A stretch of DNA of 64,000 nucleotides, taken from NCBI GenBank assembly GCA_963662675.2, contig CAXXHP010000002.1, positions 723,370 through 787,369 of the forward strand, read 5' to 3'. Both the position numbers and the translations under genes were made by a program. Below, piece after piece: positions 39,675 to 48,641 of the stretch (positions are counted from its first letter, which is position 1; each line of letters opens with the position of its first letter). The DNA comes from G963662675 sp963662675. Its GTDB lineage: Bacteria > Bacteroidota > Bacteroidia > Bacteroidales > Prolixibacteraceae. Under the pieces are notes generated by a model, which searched no databases, had not been told where the DNA came from, and saw nothing but the letters and a program-made list of their open reading frames with translations.

Positions 39675-42161
39675 TTATTCCTGAATGTAAATTCGCCTTA
39701 CCCTTTGTGATATTCCTGTGAGAATTTCATATGGAATCGTTCCCATCCATTCAGATAGTTGCTCAAGATGAATGTTTTCTCCCATTAGTTCCACTTGGTC
39801 TCCTGCATTAATATTCGTTCCGGTTACATCGATCATGGTCATATCCATGCAGATGTTTCCGATGACTGGGTATTTCTGCCCATTAATCCAAACCTTTCCG
39901 GTTCCATTGCCTAGCCTTCGGTCGTAGCCGTCAGCATAACCAACAGGGATAATAGCAACTTTTCTAGCTTGATCAGCTTGTCCTTTTCTGTTGTATCCAA
40001 TTGTTTCTCCGATGCTTACGTCTTTCACCTGAGAAATAACAGTTGTCCATCGCGCAACAGTTTCAGCTTGTATTGCCGGAGATTGAGATACTCCGTAAAG
40101 CCCAATTCCTAAACGTACCATCTCCATTTGAAAATTAGCAAACCTTTCAATTCCAGCAGAATTTAGTATGTGCCTAAAAACCGGTTCGGGCTGCAATCGC
40201 ACAATTCCCTCACTAAGCTTAATAAAACGGTCATGTTGCCTTTTTGTGAATTCATCATGTATTTTATCGTCACTCGCTGCAAGATGAGAAAATACAGATT
40301 TGATGCGCAACCGTCCATTTTCGGGAATTTGCTGCGCAATCATTTTCAGCTCTTCTTCTGAAGAAAACCCCAGACGATGCATGCCAGTTTCAATTTTTAA
40401 ATGAATTGGAAAAGCATAAACAGCCATGCGCTTTGCGGCTAAATCGAACTGATGATAAAGCTCAGTAGAATAGATATTAGGTTCCAGTCTGTATTCGAGC
40501 ATTATCTCGAAACTGTGTTCCTCCGGATTCATGACAATGATGGGGGTTTCAATTCCGGCTTGTCTTAGTTCAATTCCTTCATCGGCAACTGCAACTGCCA
40601 GATAGTCCACTTTTTGAAATTCTAGGGCACGTGCAATTTCTATTGTTCCACTTCCATAGGAAAAAGCTTTTACCATTACCATTATCTTTGTTTCAGGTTT
40701 GAGCAAAGCTTTGTATTTGTTTAAGTTATCAATTAGGGCATTGAGGTTTATTTCCAACTGAGTCTGGTGATATTTCTTCTGTAAAAGTGTAGCAATTCGT
40801 TCAAATTTAAAATCACGAGCCCCTTTTAATAAGATGTGCTCCTGATTGAAATCAGAAGGCCGGAAACTGCGGAGGAAATCAGTTGTGTTCCTGTAAAATT
40901 CTACTCCTGTTGGGAAAAGTGCTTGGTGTTTCCATAGTTCGTCGCCAATACAAATGAGGCGATCTATGCGATATGTCTTTGCTAGTCGTACCACCACTCT
41001 GGCTAATTCTCCCGCAGTGTAGCCTGATTGCCTAATGTCAGAAAGAATTAAAGTCTGGCTTTGTTTTCTGGTTATGGATTGACTGTTCAGAAATTGAAGG
41101 GCAATCTCCAGTGAGTTTATGTCTGAGTTGTAATAGTCATTTATTAACGAGCAGTTATTGATCCCTTCCTTCATTTCCAGTCGCATGGCTATTGGTTGCA
41201 ATTTTGAAAATCGAGACAACACTTTTTCGTTTAAAAGCTTTGTGGCAACCATAAATGCTATGCACTGGCAGGCGTTTTCAATTCCAGCTTCATCGGTGAA
41301 TGGAATTTCCACCTGCTTTTCTTCTCCCAAAGAAATAAATTTCAGAATTGAACAATTTCCTTTTTGCTCTAATCGAATATGTAGGTTTGCCTCTGAGTCC
41401 ACAAAGGACCAGGAAAATAATTGAGGCGATTTCTTCTTATATTTTAATTGAATACGTTGATGTATTAATTCATGGTCTTTGGGGTAGATAATCATTTCGC
41501 ACAATTCAAAAAGCCTAAGCTTTTCATCTGCTTTTTCAGCCTTGTCCTTAAAATTTTCTTGGTGAGCGTCTCCAATATTCGTGATCAGCCCGATGGTCGG
41601 AGCAATTACATTCGTCAGTTTTCCCATTTCGTCAGGATGAGAAATGCCTGCTTCAAAAATGGCCAAATCAAATTTTTCGGTCATGTTCAGTACAGAAAGT
41701 GGAACCCCTACCTGTGAATTGAAACTTTTCGGGCTACGAATGATGCTCATGTCATCTTGCAATAATTCGTAAAGCCATTCTTTTACAATTGTTTTCCCGT
41801 TGCTTCCGGTAATCCCTAAAACAGGGTATGTGAATTGGTTACGAATCCATGCTGCTAATTGCTGTAGGGCTGTTAATGAGTCCGGAACTAATAAACAGCA
41901 GGCGTCAGTGAATTTGGAAAGATCAAAATCAGGGTTGGAAATAACAAAGTTCCGGACACCTTTTGCGTAAAGTTCCTCCATGTACAAATGTCCGTCATTG
42001 CGAACGCCTTTAATTGCAAAGAATAAGCATGATGCCACATCTGCTATTGTTCGGCTATCTATCGACACTGACTTGATAACATTGCTCTTAGCATATTCCT
42101 CGCCAGCAATGAAATGACTTTTCAAAATGCCTGCAATCTTGTCAAACTTTAGGTTTTGCAT
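39675..42161 (-). CDS. murF-alr: bifunctional UDP-MurNAc-tripeptide:D-Ala-D-Ala ligase / alanine racemase
   Basis: 828 residues. The first part is a Mur ligase: ATP loop VLGITGSNGKTIVKEWL near residue 112, then SPKSFNSQVGVPLSVL, FEAGISHPDEMGKL and a C-terminal Mur ligase domain. From about residue 460 comes alanine racemase: LEINLNALIDNLNKYK, the PLP lysine in MVMVKAFSYGSG, IKSVFSHLAASDD, and MVRLGIGLYGVS followed by IPVGYADGYDRRLGNG and PVIGNICMDMTMIDV. This fusion is the common Bacteroidota form. It both supplies D-Ala and adds D-Ala-D-Ala, while ddl is elsewhere in the window. The Mur part lacks the canonical lysine carbamylation motif at its expected place and may be degenerate there; worth checking. 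It shares its start base with the tdk stop. Confidence 0.93.
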   Translation of the reverse strand: MQNLKFDKIAGILKSHFIAGEEYAKSNVIKSVSIDSRTIADVASCLFFAIKGVRNDGHLYMEELYAKGVRNFVISNPDFDLSKFTDACCLLVPDSLTALQQLAAWIRNQFTYPVLGITGSNGKTIVKEWLYELLQDDMSIIRSPKSFNSQVGVPLSVLNMTEKFDLAIFEAGISHPDEMGKLTNVIAPTIGLITNIGDAHQENFKDKAEKADEKLRLFELCEMIIYPKDHELIHQRIQLKYKKKSPQLFSWSFVDSEANLHIRLEQKGNCSILKFISLGEEKQVEIPFTDEAGIENACQCIAFMVATKLLNEKVLSRFSKLQPIAMRLEMKEGINNCSLINDYYNSDINSLEIALQFLNSQSITRKQSQTLILSDIRQSGYTAGELARVVVRLAKTYRIDRLICIGDELWKHQALFPTGVEFYRNTTDFLRSFRPSDFNQEHILLKGARDFKFERIATLLQKKYHQTQLEINLNALIDNLNKYKALLKPETKIMVMVKAFSYGSGTIEIARALEFQKVDYLAVAVADEGIELRQAGIETPIIVMNPEEHSFEIMLEYRLEPNIYSTELYHQFDLAAKRMAVYAFPIHLKIETGMHRLGFSSEEELKMIAQQIPENGRLRIKSVFSHLAASDDKIHDEFTKRQHDRFIKLSEGIVRLQPEPVFRHILNSAGIERFANFQMEMVRLGIGLYGVSQSPAIQAETVARWTTVISQVKDVSIGETIGYNRKGQADQARKVAIIPVGYADGYDRRLGNGTGKVWINGQKYPVIGNICMDMTMIDVTGTNINAGDQVELMGENIHLEQLSEWMGTIPYEILTGISQRVRRIYIQE

Positions 42162-42736
42162 TACGCTTTTATTTTAAGGTAGCAACTTCGGCACAACGGT
42201 TCATATTCATTTTTTTCGCCTAATACTATTTGTTTGCTATCGGAGGTTAATCGATGTGTGAACTGGGCAACGTTGCCACATCTCATGCAAATTGCATGTA
42301 CTTTTGATACATAGTCAGCAATAGCCATCAATGAGGGCATTGGGCCAAATGGCATTCCTTTGTAGTCCATGTCGAGTCCGGCAATGATCACTCGGATTCC
42401 CTGATCAGCCAACTTTGTGCAAACTTCAGCCAGTCCGGCATCAAAAAACTGGGCTTCGTCAATGCCAATGACATCAACGTCTCCTGACAATAATAAAATA
42501 GTGGATGAATTTTCGACAGAAGTACTGGGAATTGAGTTCTCATCATGAGATACGACTTCATCTGTTGAATAACGGGAATCGATAACCGGCTTGAAGATTT
42601 CCGTTTTCTGACGTGCCAATTTGGCTCGTCTCAATCTGCGGATCAACTCTTCTGTTTTCCCTGCAAACATTGAGCCTGCAATTACTTCTATACTTCCTCC
42701 GGGTTTCCGGTGACTGACATCCCTTTCAAGAAACAT
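42161..42736 (-). CDS. tdk: thymidine kinase (type II)
   Basis: 191 residues. P-loop GSMFAGKTEELIRRLRRA (about 21-38), catalytic base region IGIDEAQFFDAGLAEVC (the E of DEAQF), lasso region GLDMDYKGMPFGPMPSLMAIADYV, and a zinc-binding site with C-x-x-C pairs MRCGNVAQFTHR and PLCRSCYLK. It phosphorylates thymidine in the salvage pathway. The stop overlaps the murF-alr start by one base, so both are likely in one operon. The upstream region has a palindrome that includes a TACTTTTG -7 element. Confidence 0.95.
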   Translation of the reverse strand: MFLERDVSHRKPGGSIEVIAGSMFAGKTEELIRRLRRAKLARQKTEIFKPVIDSRYSTDEVVSHDENSIPSTSVENSSTILLLSGDVDVIGIDEAQFFDAGLAEVCTKLADQGIRVIIAGLDMDYKGMPFGPMPSLMAIADYVSKVHAICMRCGNVAQFTHRLTSDSKQIVLGEKNEYEPLCRSCYLKIKA

Positions 42737-42762
42737 TTAACGTTATTCAATTTAGATTTTAG

Positions 42763-42778
42763 TACTTTTACAAAAGTA
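42763..42778. promoter_or_regulatory. palindrome containing the -7 element of tdk
   Basis: TACTTTT-AC-AAAAGTA has 7-bp arms. Its right half reads TACTTTTG on the minus strand, a match to TAnnTTTG, 35 bases upstream of the tdk start. No TTG is at the expected spacing, so activity is uncertain. Confidence 0.4.
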
Positions 42779-42813
42779 ACGAATTTGTTGAGTAATATTG
42801 TTTGACGCAAATT

Positions 42814-43578
42814 ATGAATAAAGATAAACTGCTTCATATCATCCGAAAAGATCTCCTTGAATTGAATGAAATGACGAGTGATTTAGTTGGCAAAAAAATA
42901 CTTTCTACCCATGAAATTGAATTTGCTCTGAGTAAATCACGAATTGTTCTTCAGGAATTTGAATTTTTGAAAGAATTAAATGCCTCTTTCTCTGAAGAAA
43001 CTGCTGTTAGTTCAGAACCTGAGATTTCGGTTTCAGATAATCAGCAAAAGGCAGAACATATTAATGAATCAGTTGCTGAAGAAAAATCTGACTTTTTAAT
43101 AAAAAGAGAAGTCGATGTTGAAGAAAAGAACGGAGAGCTTATTGTGCCTGATTTGAATGATAATCGTAATCTTCAGATGGATTCAGAAACTGAAACGCCA
43201 GAGATTTCAAATTCATCTATTGAACCAGATGAGCCAGTTGTCGAAGAAATTGGAGATGCTAAGAAAATTGTGGGAGAGACATTTATTAAAGGCAAATCGT
43301 TAAATGAGATATTGACAGATACTTATAAGCTGGATCAAAAACTAGCTAGCTCACCCATAGAAAAGTTAGAGTCAGGTATTGGATTAAATGATCGGTTTCA
43401 GTTTATTCGCGAACTATTCGATAATGATGCCAACTTGTTTCAGCAAGTTGTTCAGCAAATTGATAAAATGGATAGTTTAAATGATGCTGTCAGTTATCTT
43501 AGTGGTAACTATCAGTGGAAAAAGAATGACACCAGCATTAAATTTGCTCAGTTGGTGAAACGAAGATTTACAAATTAG
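42814..43578 (+). CDS. conserved hypothetical protein, acidic linker, unknown function
   Basis: 254 residues from the ATG; a TTG start four codons upstream is possible. The N-terminal part (LLHIIRKDLLELNEMTSDLVGKK, then ILSTHEIEFALSKSRIVLQEFEF) looks helical and may pair as a coiled coil. A long acidic, low-complexity middle (about 60-150, rich in E, D, S) follows, then a conserved C-terminal domain with LNDRFQFIRELFDNDANLF and NDAVSYLSGNYQWKKND. I know this last part only as a Bacteroidota hypothetical. No signal or membrane helix is present. It is one base from the rsmI start, so it is probably co-expressed. Confidence 0.75.
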   Translation: MNKDKLLHIIRKDLLELNEMTSDLVGKKILSTHEIEFALSKSRIVLQEFEFLKELNASFSEETAVSSEPEISVSDNQQKAEHINESVAEEKSDFLIKREVDVEEKNGELIVPDLNDNRNLQMDSETETPEISNSSIEPDEPVVEEIGDAKKIVGETFIKGKSLNEILTDTYKLDQKLASSPIEKLESGIGLNDRFQFIRELFDNDANLFQQVVQQIDKMDSLNDAVSYLSGNYQWKKNDTSIKFAQLVKRRFTN

Positions 43579-43579
43579 G

Positions 43580-44257
43580 ATGGGAAAATTATATTTGGTG
43601 CCAACTCCTATTGGCAATTTAGATGACATGACGTTTAGGGCAGTTAAAGTGCTAAAAGAGGTAGATTTGATTCTTGCTGAAGATACCCGGACATCGTCAA
43701 AGCTGCTACATCACTATGAAATAAAGAACAAATTGAGTTCTCACCATAAATTTAATGAGCATAAAACAGCAGAAAGTGTTGCCAGTCGGATTCAGGCGGG
43801 TGAGAATGTTGCTTTAATTTCGGATGCCGGCACTCCCGGTATTAGCGACCCCGGTTTTTTGTTGGTGAAACAATGTCTGGAGCTAGGAGTTGATGTAGAA
43901 TGCTTGCCGGGAGCAACAGCACTCATCCCCGCATTGGTCAACTCAGGTCTTCCATCAGATCGGTTTTGTTTTGAAGGTTTTCTTCCAGTAAAGAAAGGTC
44001 GCCAGAAGAAATTGCTGTCATTGGCCGAAGAGGAGAGAACCATGATATTCTATGAGTCTCCGTATCGTCTTGTAAAGAGCCTGGAGCAATTTTCCGAATT
44101 CTTTGGTGCCGAAAGGCAAGTTTCCGTATCTCGCGAGTTATCTAAGCTATATGAGGAGAACTTTAGAGGAACTCTTCCCGAGGTTATTGAACACTTTAAG
44201 TCGAAAACAATTAAGGGCGAAATTGTCATTGTCATTGAAGGAAAGACAAAGAAATGA
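43580..44257 (+). CDS. rsmI: 16S rRNA (cytidine-1402-2'-O)-methyltransferase
   Basis: 225 residues, short for RsmI (often 270-290), as in relatives lacking the C-terminal extension. Family motifs: GKLYLVPTPIGNLDDMTFRAV at the start, LAEDTRTSSKLLHHY, SHHKFNEH, and the SAM-binding ALISDAGTPGISDPGFLLV. PGATALIPALVNSGLPSDRFCFEGFLP and FYESPYRLVKSL close the fold. It methylates C1402 in 16S rRNA with RsmH. The stop overlaps the start of the YjjG-type gene (ATGA), so the two are translationally coupled. Confidence 0.94.
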   Translation: MGKLYLVPTPIGNLDDMTFRAVKVLKEVDLILAEDTRTSSKLLHHYEIKNKLSSHHKFNEHKTAESVASRIQAGENVALISDAGTPGISDPGFLLVKQCLELGVDVECLPGATALIPALVNSGLPSDRFCFEGFLPVKKGRQKKLLSLAEEERTMIFYESPYRLVKSLEQFSEFFGAERQVSVSRELSKLYEENFRGTLPEVIEHFKSKTIKGEIVIVIEGKTKK

Positions 44258-45015
44258 GTGTTATCCGAAAATACGATCACATATTTTTTGACCTCGATAA
44301 TACACTGTGGGATTTTGATGTCAATGCCAAAATAACCATGGCGCAAACGGTTGCCGAACTCAATATGTATGAGCAGATTGTTGACTTCGATGCGTTTTAT
44401 GCCTATTACGAGAAAATTAACTCAGCTTTATGGGAGGCTTATCGGAAGCAAGAGATTCGTAAGCCGGAACTCATAAAAAAACGATTTGAAGACACACTCG
44501 CACATTTTAATATCAAAGGTATTGATCCAGTAGAAATGAATGATTTGTACTTGGATATTATGCCATTGCAAACGACTCTCTTGCCTGGAGTCATTGAAAC
44601 ATTGGATTATTTGCAGTCAAGACAATATCAATTACATATTATATCAAATGGTTTTAAGAAAGTACAGACTCAGAAAATGAAAAGTAGTGGTTTGTCTGAC
44701 TACTTTGAGAAAATGTTTGTTTCGGAGGAAGTAAGTGCCCCCAAACCTGATGTTCGCATTTTTCGACATGCACTGATGAATTGTAATGCTTCTAAAAAGA
44801 AAAGTATCATGATTGGGGATTCTTTCGAGACCGATATTATTGGTGCGATGGATTTTGGAATTGATCAAGTTCACTTTGTTAGAGACGATTTTATGAATAG
44901 TTCCTCTTTGAATTATCGACATGTGTCTGACAATCATTTAAATGTCAAAAACATCAACTCCTCAAAACCAACACATATAATTAACGATATAACAAAGCTG
45001 TGTATCATACTGTAG
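44254..45015 (+). CDS. HAD-family pyrimidine nucleotidase, YjjG type
   Basis: 253 residues. HAD motif I is FFDLDNTLWDFDVNAK (nucleophile Asp 12 or so, DLDNT). A four-helix cap follows, then motif II HIISNGF, motif III SEEVSAPKPDVRIFRHAL (the Lys), and motif IV MIGDSFETDIIGAMDFGI. This is the YjjG family, which removes phosphate from noncanonical pyrimidine nucleotides. The C-terminal 30 residues (SSSLNYRHVSDNHLNVKNI) are polar. It follows rsmI with a 4-base overlap. No terminator was found before the 365-bp region leading to susC. Confidence 0.87.
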   Translation: MSVIRKYDHIFFDLDNTLWDFDVNAKITMAQTVAELNMYEQIVDFDAFYAYYEKINSALWEAYRKQEIRKPELIKKRFEDTLAHFNIKGIDPVEMNDLYLDIMPLQTTLLPGVIETLDYLQSRQYQLHIISNGFKKVQTQKMKSSGLSDYFEKMFVSEEVSAPKPDVRIFRHALMNCNASKKKSIMIGDSFETDIIGAMDFGIDQVHFVRDDFMNSSSLNYRHVSDNHLNVKNINSSKPTHIINDITKLCIIL

Positions 45016-45380
45016 AACATACCTATCCTTTAAGTAATCTATATCACACTTTCAATATCTAAGATCGTTGAGTTGAGAACATATGTTCTTGAACACGAAA
45101 GTTTATGCGTTCATGACAATTATCATGTGTGAATGATGTTATTTTACAGAATATCTCTTTAAAGATCTATATAATTTCATATTTTTGTATACATTAAGAT
45201 TATTTAACAATCTTGAACTTTGGTTAACATTCTGTGTTTTAGTATTCCGAATGTTAATTTACTAAACAATACAAATAAGTTTGGGGGAACTAAAGGTATT
45301 GTAGATAAAGGGGGAATATTCATATTTCTTGGAATTTGCTTTAAAAAATCGATGCCGTTTTAATTATTAAAATTATTTCT
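45016..45380. promoter_or_regulatory. long leader region of the susC operon
   Basis: 365 AT-rich bases without a gene. It holds a 14-bp perfect palindrome AGAACATATGTTCT (45076-45089). Two TAnnTTTG matches are TATTTTTG at 45180-45187 and TAAGTTTG at 45276-45283; neither has a TTG at the usual distance. TTAACA is repeated around 45210 and 45227. Such a long leader is typical of SusC operons under dedicated control. Confidence 0.5.
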
Positions 45381-48300
45381 ATGAAAAAAATCGCATTATT
45401 ACTTGCAATTTTCACAATCGGTTTGCAGTCTGTTATGGCTCAAACCAAGGAGATTACAGGTACCGTGACTTCTTCAGATGATGGGACTTCCATGCCCGGG
45501 GTTACAGTGTCTGTTAAAGGAACTACTCTTGGAACCATAACTGATTTTGAAGGCGCTTATGAAATCAGAGTGCCTCAAGAAGCTAGCACGTTAGTTTTCT
45601 CTTTCGTTGGAATGCAAACACTCGAGGCTGCAATCAGCGGATCAATAGTTAATGTAGAGATGGAGCAAGATATTGTTGGTCTCAGCGAAGTTGTTGTTAC
45701 TGCGCTTGGTATTCAGAAGGAGAAGAAAGCTCTCGGATACTCCGTTGGTGAGGTTGGATCCGAACTGCTTCAGAACAAACCTGAAGTTGATATTTCAGCA
45801 TCATTAACCGGGAAAATTGCTGGAGTAAATATTATTAAAAGTACGGGTGTTGTTGGTAGCGGTTCAAGTATAAACATACGAGGGAACTCTTCCATCAACG
45901 GAAGTAACCAGCCATTGTTTGTTGTTGATGGTGTCCCATTTGATGCAAGTACCAATGAAATTGGTGAATTCTCTTCATCAGGAGGTTCTAATAACATGTT
46001 TTCCAGTCGTTTTTTGGATCTTGATCCAAATAACATTGAGAGTGTTAGTGTGCTAAAAGGACTTAGTGCAGCCAACCTTTATGGAGAACAAGGCCGTAAT
46101 GGTGTGATTATAATCACGACCAAGGCAGGTGCCGGTGCAAAAGCCAAAGGGTTGCAGATTTCAGTCTCTCAATCTTTATATGTAAATCAAGTTGCAGGAC
46201 TTCCAGATTACCAGAACTCCTATGGTCAAGGTGGTGATAATGCGGCTAGTGTTGGTTATGTTGGGAATTGGGGGGCTAAGTTCTCTGATAATATTACGGT
46301 TGACCATCATTATAACTTACCTCGTTTTGCTTCATCTTTCCCTGAATATCAAGGGGAGGAAGTCCTTTATCAAGCATATCCGGACAATGTGAAAGATTTC
46401 TTTCAAAATGGTTTCGGCTCAAATACATATTTAAACTTATCACAAGGGTTTGACAATGGAAGCGTAAATTTCAATTTAGGCTATACCGATGAAGATGGTT
46501 ATATCCCTAAAAATAATGTTAACCGGATTAATGTAGGTTTTGGAGCTAATATGCAAAAAGGTAAGTTGAGTGTTAGCGGAGGTCTAAACTTTGTACGAAC
46601 GGACTATAAAACACCACCTTTCTCTGCAAGTGATGCGAGCGGAGCCGTTACAATTTTATATCGGTTACTTTTTATTCCTAGGAACCTTGATCTAATGGGA
46701 TTGCCATATCAGGATCCGTATACAGGATCGAATGTATATTATCGTACAGATCAGGACAACCCGTTGTGGTTGCTAGATAATTCAGCATTTGGTTCAGTAA
46801 CTGATAGGGTATATGGAAATGCAAAATTCGGATTTGACATTCTGGATAATCTAAATCTTTCTTATCAGATTGGCTTAGATACCTATAATGATAATGCGAG
46901 ATACTATATTAATAAGGGAGGGGTTGCCTCAACTCAAGCAACTCAAGGATTTCTGCGAGATTTGATGTCTTCCAATACCATATGGAACCACAACTTATTG
47001 CTGAATTTTGACGAACTTGAATTGGCAGATGGCTTAAAATTTGATGCACAAGCAGGAGCTCAGATTAGACAGGATATTTATGAGACAAATGGTATTGCCA
47101 GTTCCCAACAATTGGTATTTGGAATTTTACAACACGACAATTTTAAAACATCAAGTAGTGTTGATCCGGTAACTGGAACTTTCCTTAATTATGAATCCAA
47201 AGAAAATCAAATTGGTGTATTTGGACAGGTTGGTTTAGATTACAGAAACTATGCATATTTAACGATTGCAGGACGTAATGACTGGGGATCAACAGTTGAA
47301 AAAGAAAACAGATCTCTATTCTATCCAAGTGTTTCAATGTCATTCCTTCCAACTTCTGCTTTTAGTAGCTTGGAAAGTAACACTTTGAATTATTTAAAGA
47401 TTCGTGCAGCATATGCGTCATCAGCCGGATTTCCTGATCCATATTTAACCCGTAGCGCATATATTTTAGATCCTTCATCTTTTGACGATGGTAATGGATC
47501 GCAACCTTCTGTTTCAGAATCAGACAGATTGGGTAACCCAGAATTAAAGCCTGAACTTCATAAAGAATTTGAAATAGGGATTGAATCGAATCTATTCAAT
47601 AATAAAATAGATTTAGAAGCAACATACTATTATCGGGTTTCCGAAGATCAGATTGTTAATAAGCGTTTAGATCCTTCATCTGGATATAGTAATACATGGG
47701 CGAATGTAGGTCGTGTTGATAACTGGGGAGTTGAATTGAACTTAGGGTTAACTCTGGTGCAAACATCTGATGTCACATGGAAACTCAACAATATTTTTAC
47801 TGCAACAGAGTCCGAGGTGAAAGATCTTGAAGAACAAATCATGTATAACGGATTCACCAACTTGGGGAACTTTGCTATAGAGGGCAAACCCTTAGGTGTA
47901 ATTGTTGGTACATATGCAGCTAAGTTGGAATCACTTGATGATCCAGACAACGCCTATGTAGACAGCCGTAACTTCTTGGTTAATGCGACTGATGGGTTCG
48001 TTATTGATAGCGAGGATCTAGGATGGGACAATTTGGTGATTGGTGATCCAAACCCGGATTGGAAATATACTGCAATCAATACTGTATCATACAAGAATTT
48101 TACATTGCTAGCTCAAGTTGATTACGTGCATGGAGGCGACTTCTATTCAAGTACAATAACAAGTATGTTGAGACGTGGTGTTACAAAAGACACCGAGGAT
48201 CGTGATGGTTCATGGATCATTCCTGGGTATTTAGCCGATGCGAATACCGGTAAATTAATACTAGGTGATGACGGTAACCCAATTGAGAATGAGATACAAA

Positions 48301-48617
48301 TAGGAACAAACGACCTTTACTTCCTGAATACACAGGATCCTAGTGGGCAAGGTATTTATGATGCATCTGTTGTTCGTTTAAGAGAGGTTTCATTGTCCTA
48401 TAATTTGCCGAACAATATCTTGAGAAATACGCCATTTAGTTCCGTTTCATGTACTGTGTCGGGGCAGAATTTGTGGTATTACGCTCCAAACGTCCCAGAA
48501 TACACAAACTTTGATCCAGAAACAATTAGTACTGGTGTGGGTAACGGTCTAGGACTTGAATTTGGATCTGCTCCAAGTTCTCGAAAATTCGCTTTTACGA
48601 TTAAGGCTAGCTTCTAA
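45381..48617 (+). CDS. SusC/RagA-type TonB-dependent outer-membrane transporter
   Basis: 1078 residues. A signal peptide (MKKIALLLAIFTIGLQSVMA) precedes a carboxypeptidase-regulatory-like domain (ITGTVTSSDDGTSMPGVTVS, then GTTLGTITDFEGAYEI). The SusC plug signature follows: GLSEVVVTALGIQKEKKALG, KIAGVNIIKSTG, INIRGNSSINGSNQPLFVVD, and SVLKGLSAANLYGEQGRNGV with IIITTKAG. A 22-strand barrel occupies the rest and ends with the aromatic residue of the C-terminal FTIKASF. It takes up a substrate with the lipoprotein SusD partner encoded next. There is no glycoside hydrolase nearby, so sugar specificity cannot be claimed; peptides or other substrates are equally possible. Confidence 0.93.
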   Translation: MKKIALLLAIFTIGLQSVMAQTKEITGTVTSSDDGTSMPGVTVSVKGTTLGTITDFEGAYEIRVPQEASTLVFSFVGMQTLEAAISGSIVNVEMEQDIVGLSEVVVTALGIQKEKKALGYSVGEVGSELLQNKPEVDISASLTGKIAGVNIIKSTGVVGSGSSINIRGNSSINGSNQPLFVVDGVPFDASTNEIGEFSSSGGSNNMFSSRFLDLDPNNIESVSVLKGLSAANLYGEQGRNGVIIITTKAGAGAKAKGLQISVSQSLYVNQVAGLPDYQNSYGQGGDNAASVGYVGNWGAKFSDNITVDHHYNLPRFASSFPEYQGEEVLYQAYPDNVKDFFQNGFGSNTYLNLSQGFDNGSVNFNLGYTDEDGYIPKNNVNRINVGFGANMQKGKLSVSGGLNFVRTDYKTPPFSASDASGAVTILYRLLFIPRNLDLMGLPYQDPYTGSNVYYRTDQDNPLWLLDNSAFGSVTDRVYGNAKFGFDILDNLNLSYQIGLDTYNDNARYYINKGGVASTQATQGFLRDLMSSNTIWNHNLLLNFDELELADGLKFDAQAGAQIRQDIYETNGIASSQQLVFGILQHDNFKTSSSVDPVTGTFLNYESKENQIGVFGQVGLDYRNYAYLTIAGRNDWGSTVEKENRSLFYPSVSMSFLPTSAFSSLESNTLNYLKIRAAYASSAGFPDPYLTRSAYILDPSSFDDGNGSQPSVSESDRLGNPELKPELHKEFEIGIESNLFNNKIDLEATYYYRVSEDQIVNKRLDPSSGYSNTWANVGRVDNWGVELNLGLTLVQTSDVTWKLNNIFTATESEVKDLEEQIMYNGFTNLGNFAIEGKPLGVIVGTYAAKLESLDDPDNAYVDSRNFLVNATDGFVIDSEDLGWDNLVIGDPNPDWKYTAINTVSYKNFTLLAQVDYVHGGDFYSSTITSMLRRGVTKDTEDRDGSWIIPGYLADANTGKLILGDDGNPIENEIQIGTNDLYFLNTQDPSGQGIYDASVVRLREVSLSYNLPNNILRNTPFSSVSCTVSGQNLWYYAPNVPEYTNFDPETISTGVGNGLGLEFGSAPSSRKFAFTIKASF

Positions 48618-48641
48618 TGTAAATCATAAAAAGTAACAGAA

